Below the pieces are notes generated by a model. The model saw nothing but the letters and a program-made list of their open reading frames with translations, was not told where the DNA came from and made no database searches. The position numbers were made by a program, and so were the translations under genes. This document shows positions 24,462-36,445 of a stretch of DNA of 64,000 bases, one piece after another (positions within the stretch are counted from its first letter, which is position 1; each line of letters opens with the position of its first letter). The DNA is from Chrysomallon squamiferum (lineage: Eukaryota > Mollusca > Gastropoda > Neomphalida > Peltospiridae). Location: contig CM022679.1 in the NCBI GenBank assembly GCA_012295275.1, positions 16,628,342-16,692,341 on the forward strand, read 5' to 3'.

Positions 24462-26093
24462 AGATAGACATTATATAAGATACAAACATTATTGAATTCA
24501 AGAAAACAGTTGTGTTGAGTCTTAACTGAAAGTGTCAACATTTGAACAGGAATCCTGTTTGTGTGTCATGACATGGCATGGATATTCATATTCAATGACT
24601 CAGAGACTGTCCTGTGGCAGAGTTGGGGAAGGGTGCTTTTTAAATGTTTAGAACATGTGTTTTCAAACATTTAGTTGTATTGTTTTGTTTTTGTTTTTTT
24701 TCTATTATACTATATTTATACAGTAGATACATAAATTACATAATATTACAACCAGCATTTACAGTCATGAACTTTCAGTCTCATATACATGTATACAGTA
24801 TTGGAATGCATACTATTGCTGTGAACTTGTGATCTAACTGAACTAAATTAGAATTCTGGTATTTTTGCATACAAAAAAAAGGTTGTTTTGCTACATTAAT
24901 ATTATGATTTTCTTGTCAGTGCCATTAAATTTCTTTCATGATTTTTTGATTTGATATAGATATTTTTATTTTAACATTGATTAAATGCAAGTTAAATCAG
25001 ATGCTCTAGAGGCTGGGTAGAAAACCTTTTATTTGGCTATATCTAAAGTCAGTGGAAAGTAAATTTGCTGTCTATGCAAAACTGATAAACCTCTTGCTGT
25101 GTTAGGAAAAAGTGGCAAGTAGCATTACACCAATGATTCAGAAAGTAAAAGAACTAGTTAGGTTTCTGACAACATTATGTAAGGTAAATGGTTTGATACC
25201 TTTCATTATTTGAGCTGAAACACTAAATTGATAATAGATAGTTCGTGTGCAGTTCACTATAATTGTGACTGGGTTAACCTAGCCTGACTCTTGGAGAAAC
25301 ATTTTGTAGATCACCATGATACTGAGACATGAATACCATCATGGAATTTGTTTGAAATCTTTTACTTTGAAATAAATCACAAAAAACTATTGAAATAGAG
25401 CCATGACATCTTTCAGTCTGATAAACAGCATATTGACAAATTCAGCTTTCTTTTTTTTCTTTATTTTAATGGTTAATTAGAAAGAAAAATAATCTAGAAA
25501 ATAATAAGACTTCCTGGTTAGATGAATTAATTAATATGAATGCTTTTAGGGTTTCACCTGAATATTACACCTTAACTTCAGTTGCCAGTGTACCATTAGA
25601 TAGTAATAACATTTGGTTGAAGGTCATAGGTGTTCCTTATAACTTAGCATAAATTGGAAAATAATCTGTTTTAAAATCATTATACCCAGAATATATTGGA
25701 TTTCAATCAACTGTTGTTATCTTCTGTCAAAAACTTGATATAATTGCCAAAAGTTTCTTCATATTGTTTTATAACTTTATTATAACAAAAAAAAAAAAAC
25801 ATTAAATTAAATTGGAGCAGTTTTTCTTGTTGAGATTGTTTGAATTGCATCTGTCAGTTTATTTCTGTTCTATACATTTCACAATAAATTATTAAAAATA
25901 AGTGAATACTGTTTCATATTCATTTGTTTTAAATTTTTTGAAAAAAACCCAGAAACGTAATTTTTTTATAATTATTCCTACACTTGTTATAAAAGTTTCT
26001 TTTGGATGATTAATTTGCATACCTTCCAGTACTTCATTTTGTCATTTTAGATTGTTTTAAATATTACTTTCAGATATTATTTCTTATTTTATT

Positions 26094-26137
<44 letters not shown>

Positions 26138-29100
26138 GTATGTATGAAACATCCAGGTGAATCTTTTGTTCTTACATTTTAGTTAACTTTGCATGCTTCC
26201 ACTACTTCACTTTGTCATTTTTATCTTTTAAATATTAATATATTTTTTGGTTAAGCTGTTTGGTGCATCAGAGTGAAGAAAGTGATAGTTGTATTGTTTT
26301 GGGAATGTCCTGAAAACATTGTTATTTATCAACACATTAACAAAGGCTTTGTAATTTGAAAATATAACTATGGGCAAAAGAAACCAACAAATTAAATTTA
26401 ATTAAGTATTATTAAAGAAACCTGTAGAAAACATTTTTAATTTTGTAAAGAAGCAAATCGTTTTCATTTTCCATCAAGATGCATGTGCATATCAGTTAAA
26501 AATTAAAAATATTTCACAAATGGTTTTCTTTAATAATATTGAAAACAATTTGTTATAGATTTTCTTCTGCCTGTAAGGCAAGTGTAGTTTAATGCTTGTA
26601 ATTAATGCATTCATTTACATCATCTTTTGATTTCATATTTTTTAAGATCAAATCATTTTATCACTTTTCACACCTCAGTTTAAACATCTATTTAATATAT
26701 AAATTCAGATTTTATCTTCTTGATTTACCCTTTGTTAGGTCATTGACATTTCATTAAAACTTCCTTGACTGTAATTGAGAGGTGATAGTAAAACAGTTTG
26801 TTTTAAAAATAACTATTTAAATTTTTGTAGTCTAGTCATATATTTTTATCATATTTCCTCTTCCCCCACCCTTTTATTATGGTGATTGTATTTATAATTT
26901 AGGTCTGAAAGTCCAAATTTAATTGTAGAATTTGATGAAAATTAATTGAATCCAACAAGGGATACTGATCAATTAATCAGTCACTGACATTTCTTTGTTC
27001 TAGTATATAAAATAATGGTGCCACTGAAGCTATGAATTTTTTAAAACTAAAATAATTTGCAAGTTGATGACTTTAAATTTATATCTCTAAATTTTGTATT
27101 ACAGTTAACATGTACTCTAGTTACAAAATAGAATATTTGTTATCAAATTAAAATAGATCTGATGAAATAATATTCAAGTTTAAACATTTTATATAAAAAA
27201 AAAAATTTCTTTCAAAATTGTGGCAGCTCATTTATCTTTTTAAAAATGTGCCAGTGCCAAGATAGGCATTTGTCTAATTGTCTTTAAAATAAAATTGATT
27301 AGTATTAAATTTCAGAAGCAAGTAATTGGTTTTCTTAGAATGGTAGCTTATCCATGTGTTCAGACATGTAGATAATTGTATATATGTTTAAACAAATATA
27401 TTTTTTTTTTATTACTGACTTTTTCAGTTGATTAATTTACATTTTAAATATACATAGAAAACAACACTGAACAAATCTGTGTTAATAAATAATCCATTGA
27501 ACAGCATCACCGGAGCCACATTGCCATCATCATCACTTTGAGTATCAATTACATAACAGATTTCAGACATGATTTTATATCTGCTTGTAAATACTAATAG
27601 TTACTGATTTATGGTGTCTAGGTCAAATTTAATTATTTCCTGTTAATTGTTTTGCATGAATTATTAGTCTAGTGTAATATGCCCTGTTTAATTGAACACT
27701 GCTAACACAACCTAAAATACATGTACTCTGTAAAGAATGCAACAATATAAATTGTACATAAAATAAAGGCAGACTTTCATATATTTATTCTTTGTTATTA
27801 ATACTGGCAAGAATTGAGTAAAATCATAGAAGCATCTACAATACTAGCATTTTAGAAAACTGTCTGATAAGTGAAGCATACTGTGAATTGTGTTATCTTA
27901 CATTATTAGAACAAATACTGAATATAAATTCATCAAATTATTACTGTTTTAATTAACCAGCATCAACAACAAAATGAAATAGTGTTCAATGTTTTGCTTA
28001 AATAGTTGTTTGAATTAAGAAGATCAATAAATATTTGGAATGTTTCATTAGATTCCCATGATATTCTAAATTGATTTCTTGGATTGTACTTGCTGGGTTT
28101 ACTAGGAAAAATAAATTATTTCAGCAGGAATTCTACATACCTCAAAATACAAACAATGCATTCACAGCAAGTCTGACTAATTCTGTGAAAAATAATTCAA
28201 CAATTTTAGATGACTGATGCTTGCTCATGCTTTAAAATTCATTACATATATATTTTACAGAGAATCTGTGTAATTCCTAAAAATTTCAGAAAATGTATGT
28301 AATGTCTGATTTACTCTGGAAAGTGACAAAGCAAAGGCTGCAAGTAGATCAACCTCTGATTGCAATCAACTCAAAATACCAGGAGAGCAGCTTGATGATG
28401 ATGGGCCAGTGCAAAACCAGAACCCAACAATGCTGCAAATGAAGAAAACTGAATTGCACTATGAAGACTGGAGTTCTTCTGAAACTGAACAAATTTGTGT
28501 CCAAAAGTCCAGTCAGTTTTATTTTTATCTCCTTAATCAATTAATGGCATGGTCTGCTCTTTCTTTGACCTTTGGCTCTGTGGATGGCTATGTTTTCCAT
28601 GAACCAACACCAACTCTGGCCACATAACTTGCAGTTCAGTAATTACACACGTTATGAAATTATACACATTTCCTATAACATCAGGAACCATCAGTTCATC
28701 GGTGATAAAGGACTGTCAACAGATACGTTATTTCCAAGGATTTCGTTGCAGTAACTTTGTCACTGGTTTTTTTTTGGCAAAATGGTCAGTGGTTTAATGA
28801 ATTGACATTCACTGGGTACCATCATAGAGGTTTGATACTTCTTATGATGAAATCTTTTGTTTTAGTCAAATGTACTTGTTCCTACAAAAATAATTTTTCA
28901 GTTTATTATTTCATAAAGAAAAAGGAAAAAAGCAATAATCAAAAATAACGATTTTTTTTTATGATTGTTTATGTTGGGTTGTTTTTTCTGTTCTTCTTTT
29001 GGGGAGGATTGGTTTATGTTTGGAAAAGTACTATCAATATTCTATTTTTCTTTTTTTTATGACTGTACAGTCCCAGCTAAAATGATACTATTATTTAAAT

Positions 29101-29302
29101 TTTATGAAACATTAATAATTGTGACAAAAACCTGCTTAATATAAATAAAGTGTATCTTTATTTACTAACAATTTTAAATTAAGATTTTACAAGAAAGAAT
29201 ATGGAATACTAAAACAGTTCAAACCTTGATAAATGTAAAAATAAATATTAAGTAGAATAAACAAAATAAGAATAATAGACAAAATTATATCCATTAACTT
29301 AC
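24462..29302. other. KDEL receptor 3' UTR and convergent intergenic region
   Basis: The KDEL receptor 3' UTR starts here; AATAAA hexamers occur at 25883 and 27762. The AT/TG run at 26099-26142 is a microsatellite. The 3' end of the minus-strand POLG2 gene must also lie in this interval. A less AT-rich patch at 28330-28760 has several short overlapping frames on both strands but no recognisable protein. Confidence 0.55.
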
Positions 29303-32300
29303 CCTAAGACCTGTATCTCTGTCTCGAAGACTGACAATTCCACTGTCTAAGGTCTTGTCGTTTAAAATTACTGTGTATGGAATTCCCAGAGCATCATTTC
29401 TAGCAAAGAATTAAATCAAAATATACACGACAAGCATTTAGGTTTCAAAAATAAAAATCTGGTCATACAAAAACTGAATTAACATATTTTTCATATTTCT
29501 TTACATAGTAACAGCAGCATTTCCCATGCCAGAAATACCACTTATCTAATTTATCAGTGACTAATAAATGTGTTCTTTTCCACTGAAAGATGCTCATAAA
29601 AGAGCCCTTGCTGATAACTTATCAGTGTCCTACACACAAGAATTGTACATCTGACATGTATTAACTATTAATATTAAAACGTTGATGTGTAATTGATTAT
29701 ACACTGATTCATTCATCCTTGCCTTGCAAACTGCATTTCCATAGTTGTATTAGCGTCTGTCAAATCGAGTGTCAACAAACTGGAGTCTTGAAGTTCATTA
29801 CACCATCTACTGCTCACCAGCTTCAGCTCTCTAGATTTTATGCCAGTGACTGCTATAGCAATTTTATAGGGTGCCAAATGACGATGAAGATGAAGAATCT
29901 GCAATAAAAGAAAACAAGTTTTTTAAATGATTTCTTAACCAAACAACCATATTTAAACTGAACATAGCAGATCTTTGTGGAAAGCCCTTTTTTCTCCACT
30001 AACAAATCAGTTATTTTTATCTGATAATCAATTTAAACTTTTCATTGTACTGTCCTAAACCGAATACATAAAGATAATTCATTTCTATCATAATTTCTTG
30101 AGTGGGAATTTTCATTTTTGATTATTTTCTCAATATCCTAAGTAATAAAAAGTAAATCTGCAAAAATAAAAATTATTATTAAGTAGCCTTTTTTTTTTTC
30201 AACCTGTCTTGGTTGTTTTTCTTTGCCACTCTTTGGTGTGGATGTCATGGACTGTTTTTCCTGGAAAGCATCAATCAGATAGACAGCCATAGCAGACTCT
30301 AGATTCATCCTACTTTCAATTAGGTTTGGCAGCACATCTTTTCTGCCTGATTTAACCTGTTAAAATACATTAGATTAATGGGTGTTAGGAAAAGCACTCT
30401 ACTTATTAGCTTTTGTCCTTTCTTAAATACTGATAGAATAAATGCAGATTAAATTTTGAACAGTCAATTCACATGTAATAGGATGCAAATGCATATGTGT
30501 TTTAAATTAGGAAGTTAATTTTACAAAAGCTGATCTTCTAATATGTAATCATTAACAACTTACACACAGATTTGTTTTTATCTCATTTTGTTTCTCTCTC
30601 ACTGGATTATCTCCTTCATTGGTTACATATTCCACAACCTCTTGTCCCCATGGAAATTTGTATTCAATGTTAGATGATATTTTGCCATTATCCTGGTTAC
30701 CACTGTCTACGGTGACCAGATTGGAGGGATTTCTACAAAACTGATTTAAAATATTATAACTGTTTCAAATGAACTATCAATGAAAATTTTAAAAATGTAA
30801 ATTATGCTTCTCATATTATCCATTATTTTATAATTAATTTATTATTATTATTATTACAATTTTTATTAAAAATAATAATGGAATATTTAAAGTCACTATC
30901 AACACACACAAACATATGTTTAAAACGTATAATGAACAACTATTACTGTTAAACTGTTTTAATAATTTCTTTATTACTTCACAGTTTACAGGACCCATTA
31001 AGCTAATAATGTTTTTAAAGCATTCTAATTTACAAACAGTTGTTATTATTAAATAATTCACTAACTTGTTTCCACCATCGCAGTCTAAAACTCAGCCAGT
31101 TGTCAAACGCCTGAGATGAGGCAACAGGAAGACAGTAGTAATGACTGATCATTTCAGTGTGGAACAAGCTTCTATTAAAAACAGAACTATGACAGTACAA
31201 ATGAGCAGCCATAATGAGTTCTTTTTATTACTGGTGTACGTTTTTATTAATAAATTTACTGGAGACTGACTACCAAACAACAGTGCAAAATGAAAACCAT
31301 TTACTGTAAAGTAGATATTTACATAAGTAACATTTAATAATGACATCAGCTTCTAAGTTCCCATTGTTGATCAAAGATGTTTCTTGCAATATATTCAAAT
31401 TATTAATAACAAATTTTGTGTAGTTTGATACTAATTTCTCCACTGGTATGCTGTTATTACAACTTGTCCTGACTAAAATTCAACCAAGATTTACCCAAAC
31501 AGTAGTTTCTCCTCCCACTTATCATCATAATTTTCACTGTAGCAAAGTCCAATCTGAGCTGTAGAGAAAGGTAGCTTTCCTCCCATGAGCTGCAATGTCA
31601 GTGGAAAATATGACAGAAGATCTGTAAAAATCAAATAATGAAAACAAATATCTGCAAAAATTAGAAGTATTTGTACAAAAAAAATATATTCCACTTCATT
31701 TATTTATTATTAAAAAGTTTTATTAAAGTCACAAATTGTTCACACTGCATGTAATCTGACTCTTGAATAAGAAAACAGGCATATCAAGTTTAAAATAATT
31801 AACACACTTTATTGTTTAAAAAATCCCACTAATTTAAGCTGTATTCTAATTCAAATTAATCTTAGATTATAGTCATATGAATTTAAAACTGAATGGTGAA
31901 ACTTACCAGACTTTAAGGATTTTCGAAATGCAGTCAAATTAATTGAAGATCTGGCATTAATAAAAATAAAAATAAAATTAATCTTCATAACAAATTTATT
32001 TTATTATTTTACTAACAAAGAATAATTATTGTAACACTGAATTTAACCATGATAATTTTTCCTACTTTTATTAAATTTTTCTTCTAAATTTATAATTTGT
32101 TAATAAATTTAAGTAATTATTTTGTTTAATGAACAGAATTCATTTGTTTTTTTGTTAAAATGGCAATTTTTAATACTATAATTTAAATAATTTTATTAAA
32201 AATTTACATTAGTTTCCTGGTTACAAAATGCTGTTATTTATTATTTTTAACATCAATTTTTATTTTTATTTAATATTTTCATTCCTTCATTAGACAAATA

Positions 32301-32990
32301 TAATTGTAACAGTAACTTTCATTTCCAAAGATTTTTATCTAAACTGTAGCTTCTTTGATCCAGATATATTCATTTACACACATACACACATACACATATA
32401 TATATTAATAACACACCCTTCTTTTTCAGATAATTCATGATCAGTCAGAAGAGATGGGGAGACAACTGCAGATGTCATAGGAAAAGTATTTTTCTGTTTT
32501 ACCACCATATAGTCCCACCTAAAAAAATATTAGTATAATTCAAATTTTATATATTAATTTTATGAAACAATTTTAAAGCTAATTTTTAAGTTAATACAGA
32601 CATAAAGTAAATTTTTATTTGTAATAATTTTAAACTCCTATTTTACTTATCTTTTCATGACTCCATAAATGAATATTTTCATTTTAATAAAAATGTATAT
32701 AGTTAAATTTTTAATGGATAAATTAATTGTCTATCAATCAAGAAAAGACTATCCATAGGAAATTAAGATTATTTATTTAGTTTCCAAAGAATATGCCAAT
32801 TGTGAAATGATAAAACTCCAGACCATTCTTGTTGAAGATTTGTTCTTAAATGTGTGCCTGGAGTCCCATAGTTGTAGACTGGCCACCTCCTGCCATTCAG
32901 CACCGTAGTGTTTTCCCATACGTAACCATGGATTCGAAGTAGAGGAACTAGTCTACTAAGTAATGTCACTTGCTTTGCTTCAAGGACCAT
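29303..32990 (-). CDS. POLG2: DNA polymerase gamma accessory subunit (POLG2), 3' end not resolved
   Basis: POLG2 clamps the catalytic subunit of mitochondrial DNA polymerase to mtDNA and raises processivity; it derives from a class II aminoacyl-tRNA synthetase. Exons, in order of transcription, are 32824-33024 (ATG at 32990), 32417-32518, 31907-31950, 31495-31621, 31066-31171, 30564-30740, 30204-30356, 29723-29898 and 29303-29399, about 383 in-phase codons. Diagnostic segments are LRTNLQQEWWDYMVV, STAQIGLCY, NWLSFRLRWWKQF, EYKFPWGQEVV, LHLHRHLAPYKIAIAV (start of the anticodon-binding-like domain) and SGIVSLRDRDTGLR. An in-frame stop lies upstream of the ATG in the same exon, supporting that start; the N-terminus is short but has spaced basic residues compatible with a mitochondrial presequence. 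One further C-terminal exon is expected below 29303 and was not found. Confidence 0.92.
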
Positions 32991-33024
32991 CTTAATCCTA
33001 ATTTTGTCACTGGGAATTCATTTT

Positions 33025-34229
33025 CTGTAAAAAAGAAGAAATATTAAACACACAATATACATGATTCAAAACAAAGAAATTCATGATAAATGAATGAATA
33101 TTTAGCAACATCCCAGTCTTGGTTACTGGCTGCAAATAACTGCTAAACTTTTCTTTTTTCTTCTTTTTCCTTTTCATCAAATGCTTAGACAGGAACCCCA
33201 GTAACTCAAATAAATACTGCAGCACAATGTAGCTTCTCCACATGTCCAAAAATCTTCTCCTTCATATTTTTTCTGAAGACCAGACTGCTTGTCTTCTGGT
33301 TCAGGTAAGTGGGACAATGTTGCAGAAAAACCATTAACTGACAAAAATCATTATATTTTAATCATTAATGTATTTAATAAAGTAGTATTTAATAATTGAT
33401 TCTGTGTATCCATTTGCATTTTTCTCACTGCAACTAGTGCTCATTCACTGATTTATCCAAAGATGTGTTTCAGATTTTTGGGGGTTATTGATGATGCATA
33501 TGAATATGTAGCTATAAATTAATAAGAGTAACTCATTGGGTAACTCAGTTACAGAATATTTCCCATTTAATATCATTATTATACAAATTGCAGGTTTGAC
33601 ATATAAAACTGTTAATATTAAAATATAATGCGTTAAACTGAAGATGAAAAGATAAAGAACATTATAAATTAATAATACGTTTTGCTTACGTGAGAGTGAA
33701 TTATGGTTAAATATTTGGTGTAAGAAGAATTTTGATAATAAATAAAATGCTTATTTATAGGCAGTAAAATTATCTTGTTTAATTTTACGTTTATAGATCA
33801 CACAATGTACTTGCAAATAATAAATTAAAAACTAATTTAACAACGTGACCTTCTTTGATTCATAATCTGTCAGTAGACTCAGTTGTCCCGATTTATATTT
33901 AATTTAAAAAATAAAACAATAAATTGAATAACCTTCAACCAAATGTAAAGACATTTTATAATGATCGTCATAAAAATGTCTTTTTCTTATAAACTACTTA
34001 AAAGCACCATTATTAACGTCCACGTGCAGGCGAACTACTGAAGAACTAGAATTCCCCTTTCTTTCTAATCTTAATTTTCATTCGATTATTTTTGTTATTC
34101 TTATTTGGTTAGCCAATGACGGCTTTCCTTACGCTTTGTCTATTTTTAGCAACTGAGGATTACCAAAATGGTTACCACAGTATTTGTTTCCGCAATGTAA
34201 TGTTACCCTAACAATAACAATTTTGTAAA
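33025..34229. promoter_or_regulatory. Shared divergent promoter region of POLG2 (-) and DAGLB (+)
   Basis: The two genes point away from each other across this roughly 1.2-kb region. The POLG2 start exon begins with a splice acceptor (TTTTTTTACAG on the minus strand), so a 5' untranslated exon should lie within about 33030-34000. Near DAGLB there is a perfect palindromic E-box CACGTG at 34021-34026 and a CCAAT box at 34113-34117 in TTAGCCAATGACGG. No TATA box is evident. The 33007-33249 minus-strand frame is weak and rich in Lys from a poly-A-like tract. Confidence 0.5.
34113..34117 (+). promoter_or_regulatory. CCAAT box upstream of DAGLB
   Basis: CCAAT in the context TTAGCCAATGACGG, 113 bases before the DAGLB start codon; a typical position for an NF-Y site in TATA-less and bidirectional promoters. 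Confidence 0.45.
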
Positions 34230-34426
34230 ATGCCAGGACTTGTCGCTTTCAATCGAAGATGGAGTATTGGTAGTGATGATCTTGTTTTTCCAAGTTTTAT
34301 AGAAATTTGTATTAGATTAGCATGGTAAGATATTTTTTGACTGATGTTTATAGCTATTTTACGAAGTTATCAACATTATCGTGATTATGAGAAAAACATT
34401 ATATTTTTAGTAAAAAGGATTTCAAA

Positions 34427-34463
<37 letters not shown>

Positions 34464-36272
34464 TATTAAAAATAAAATAAATGTTACTATACATAACAAG
34501 AACAATGTTAATATAATATTAGTATTTGTTATGGTATATTGTATTTGCAATATTTAAATTGAGAATATCAAACACATACACACCCACACACATATGTATA
34601 TAATTTGGACAAAATATTTTCTGACTGAAGATTAATTTAGATGAATTTTCTGAAATAATTATCTGAAAGACAAGGGAAAAAACATAAAAACAAGAAGATA
34701 AATTATTTAAATATAAAAATGTTAACAAGCTAGAGACCGAATATATTAAAAGTAAAAATTTTAGCAAAATTACAAGAACAATAAACAACAATATTTAAAG
34801 AAAAAAATTCCAGTTTTTAGATTATATTTGTTATTTCTTTTTAATTTTATTTAATTTTTTTTTCTTTCAGGTTGATTGCAATAGCTGTAGTCTTCCATCT
34901 TCATCAAGATGCCTTCACGTGTGAGGATGGGGACATTCTACGCACATACTACATTGGCGTGTTGACGTTGCTGTGTATTACTCTCATTGTTTCATGCCTA
35001 ACACTTCACACCAGCATGCAGGGAACTATCACGAAACCTCTTCCTCGTAAAAGAATCCCATTGTTACTATACATCAAAACTGCAGTGTTTGTTCCTGACC
35101 TCGTCTGGATGATTCTTGGAACATTCTGGGCGTTTGGTAAATCATACGGGTGTGATTATCTAGTAGTGCTAACAGTGAGAGGGGCTGTAATTTGTGCCTG
35201 GGTGGCAATGTTTGTCACAGTTGTTGGTATTTTGATAATTTTTGATCCACTTGGAACTGCCCAACACAAGAACAAACAGGAAAGATATGTGACTTGTGGA
35301 ACTGCAGACAGTTTTCAGACAAATCAAGTAACCATGGCAGCAAAAATTTGGGAGAGGAGGTAAGAAATAATTAAAAAAAAAAACCTGAAAATAAAAATTA
35401 TTTTATTGCTTTTTTCTTCTAAATGTAGGCTAAATATTAGATAAAAATCCAACAAATGAAACAGAAATAAACAACAAAAAAATATGTATTCAGTAAAATA
35501 AATTAATTCAGCATTTGTCTGAGATGAAAATAGCAAATATAGTAACATGAAACAAAACACCAGTCTCAGTAATGTTTTATGTTGCCGATAAGCATGTAAA
35601 AATGAGCTTGACAGTAAACAGAAATTGATGACTTTGATATCATGGATTGTGTTAAACTGATTGTTTGTGAATTATCTTTACCTATAAATTTATTTAAAAA
35701 TTTATTTTTCAGATGTCGTCTTTTATGCTGTTGTGTTGCCTGTGATAAAAATAATCAAAATGCTTTCACAGATATTTCCAGATTAGTTGCTGAATTCTTT
35801 AAGGTAAAATTTCAACAAAAATATTTTAATAGTTTTTTAATTATAAACTGAAATCATATGAGGGTTCACTAAATTCCAGTTATTTCTGACTGACCAAAAT
35901 GTCTTTGTGTAATGAAACTCCTTTTATGAACTTTTGTCTAAATATTTTACTGGAGATGATAAAGAACTTATATAATTAATTAATTTTCATCTGTATGAAC
36001 CAGTCTAATAGTGTAAAGCACATCTTAAATTTCATCACAACACATTTGATAAATGTATCATCTATATTTCTATCTATATATCTTAACTGTCTGTCTGTTT
36101 ATCTATTTATATACACAGCAAATGTAAGTTTTCAAAACCAGTTAAGTGGAAGGATGCTTTTATAATACTCACCAAGGCACAATAATAATGATAATAAAAT
36201 AAACATTGTATATTTTTGTGTAATTGCAGACAGTAATTCATTTACACACACACACATACACACATACATAGA

Positions 36273-36306
<34 letters not shown>

Positions 36307-36316
36307 TACATAGATG

Positions 36317-36364
<48 letters not shown>

Positions 36365-36414
36365 TAGATGCATATACACACACACACACACACACACACA
36401 TACATAATAGATAC

Positions 36415-36445
<31 letters not shown>

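Noticed and set aside
28535-28605. Minus-strand acceptor followed by 14 codons, a stop and AATAAA as the missing POLG2 last exon
   Set aside because: Phase and poly(A) signal fit, but the peptide SQRSKKEQTMPLID shows no resemblance to the conserved POLG2 C-terminus.
30834-31346. Three minus-strand frames in POLG2 taken as separate small genes
   Set aside because: They are POLG2 exon 31066-31171 read through into flanking introns, or intronic sequence alone.
33007-33249. 80-codon minus-strand frame upstream of POLG2 as an N-terminal extension
   Set aside because: It is in a different frame from the POLG2 start exon, runs into a Lys run from a homopurine tract, and the start exon has its own in-frame upstream stop.
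35324-35560. Minus-strand hydrophobic frame over a DAGLB exon end
   Set aside because: Low-complexity Phe/Leu translation of AT-rich intron; the plus strand is the coding one.
36132-36428. Minus-strand frames of 60-98 codons rich in Cys/Val/Tyr
   Set aside because: All three frames are translations of the CA/CATA microsatellite; open only because the repeat has no stop.
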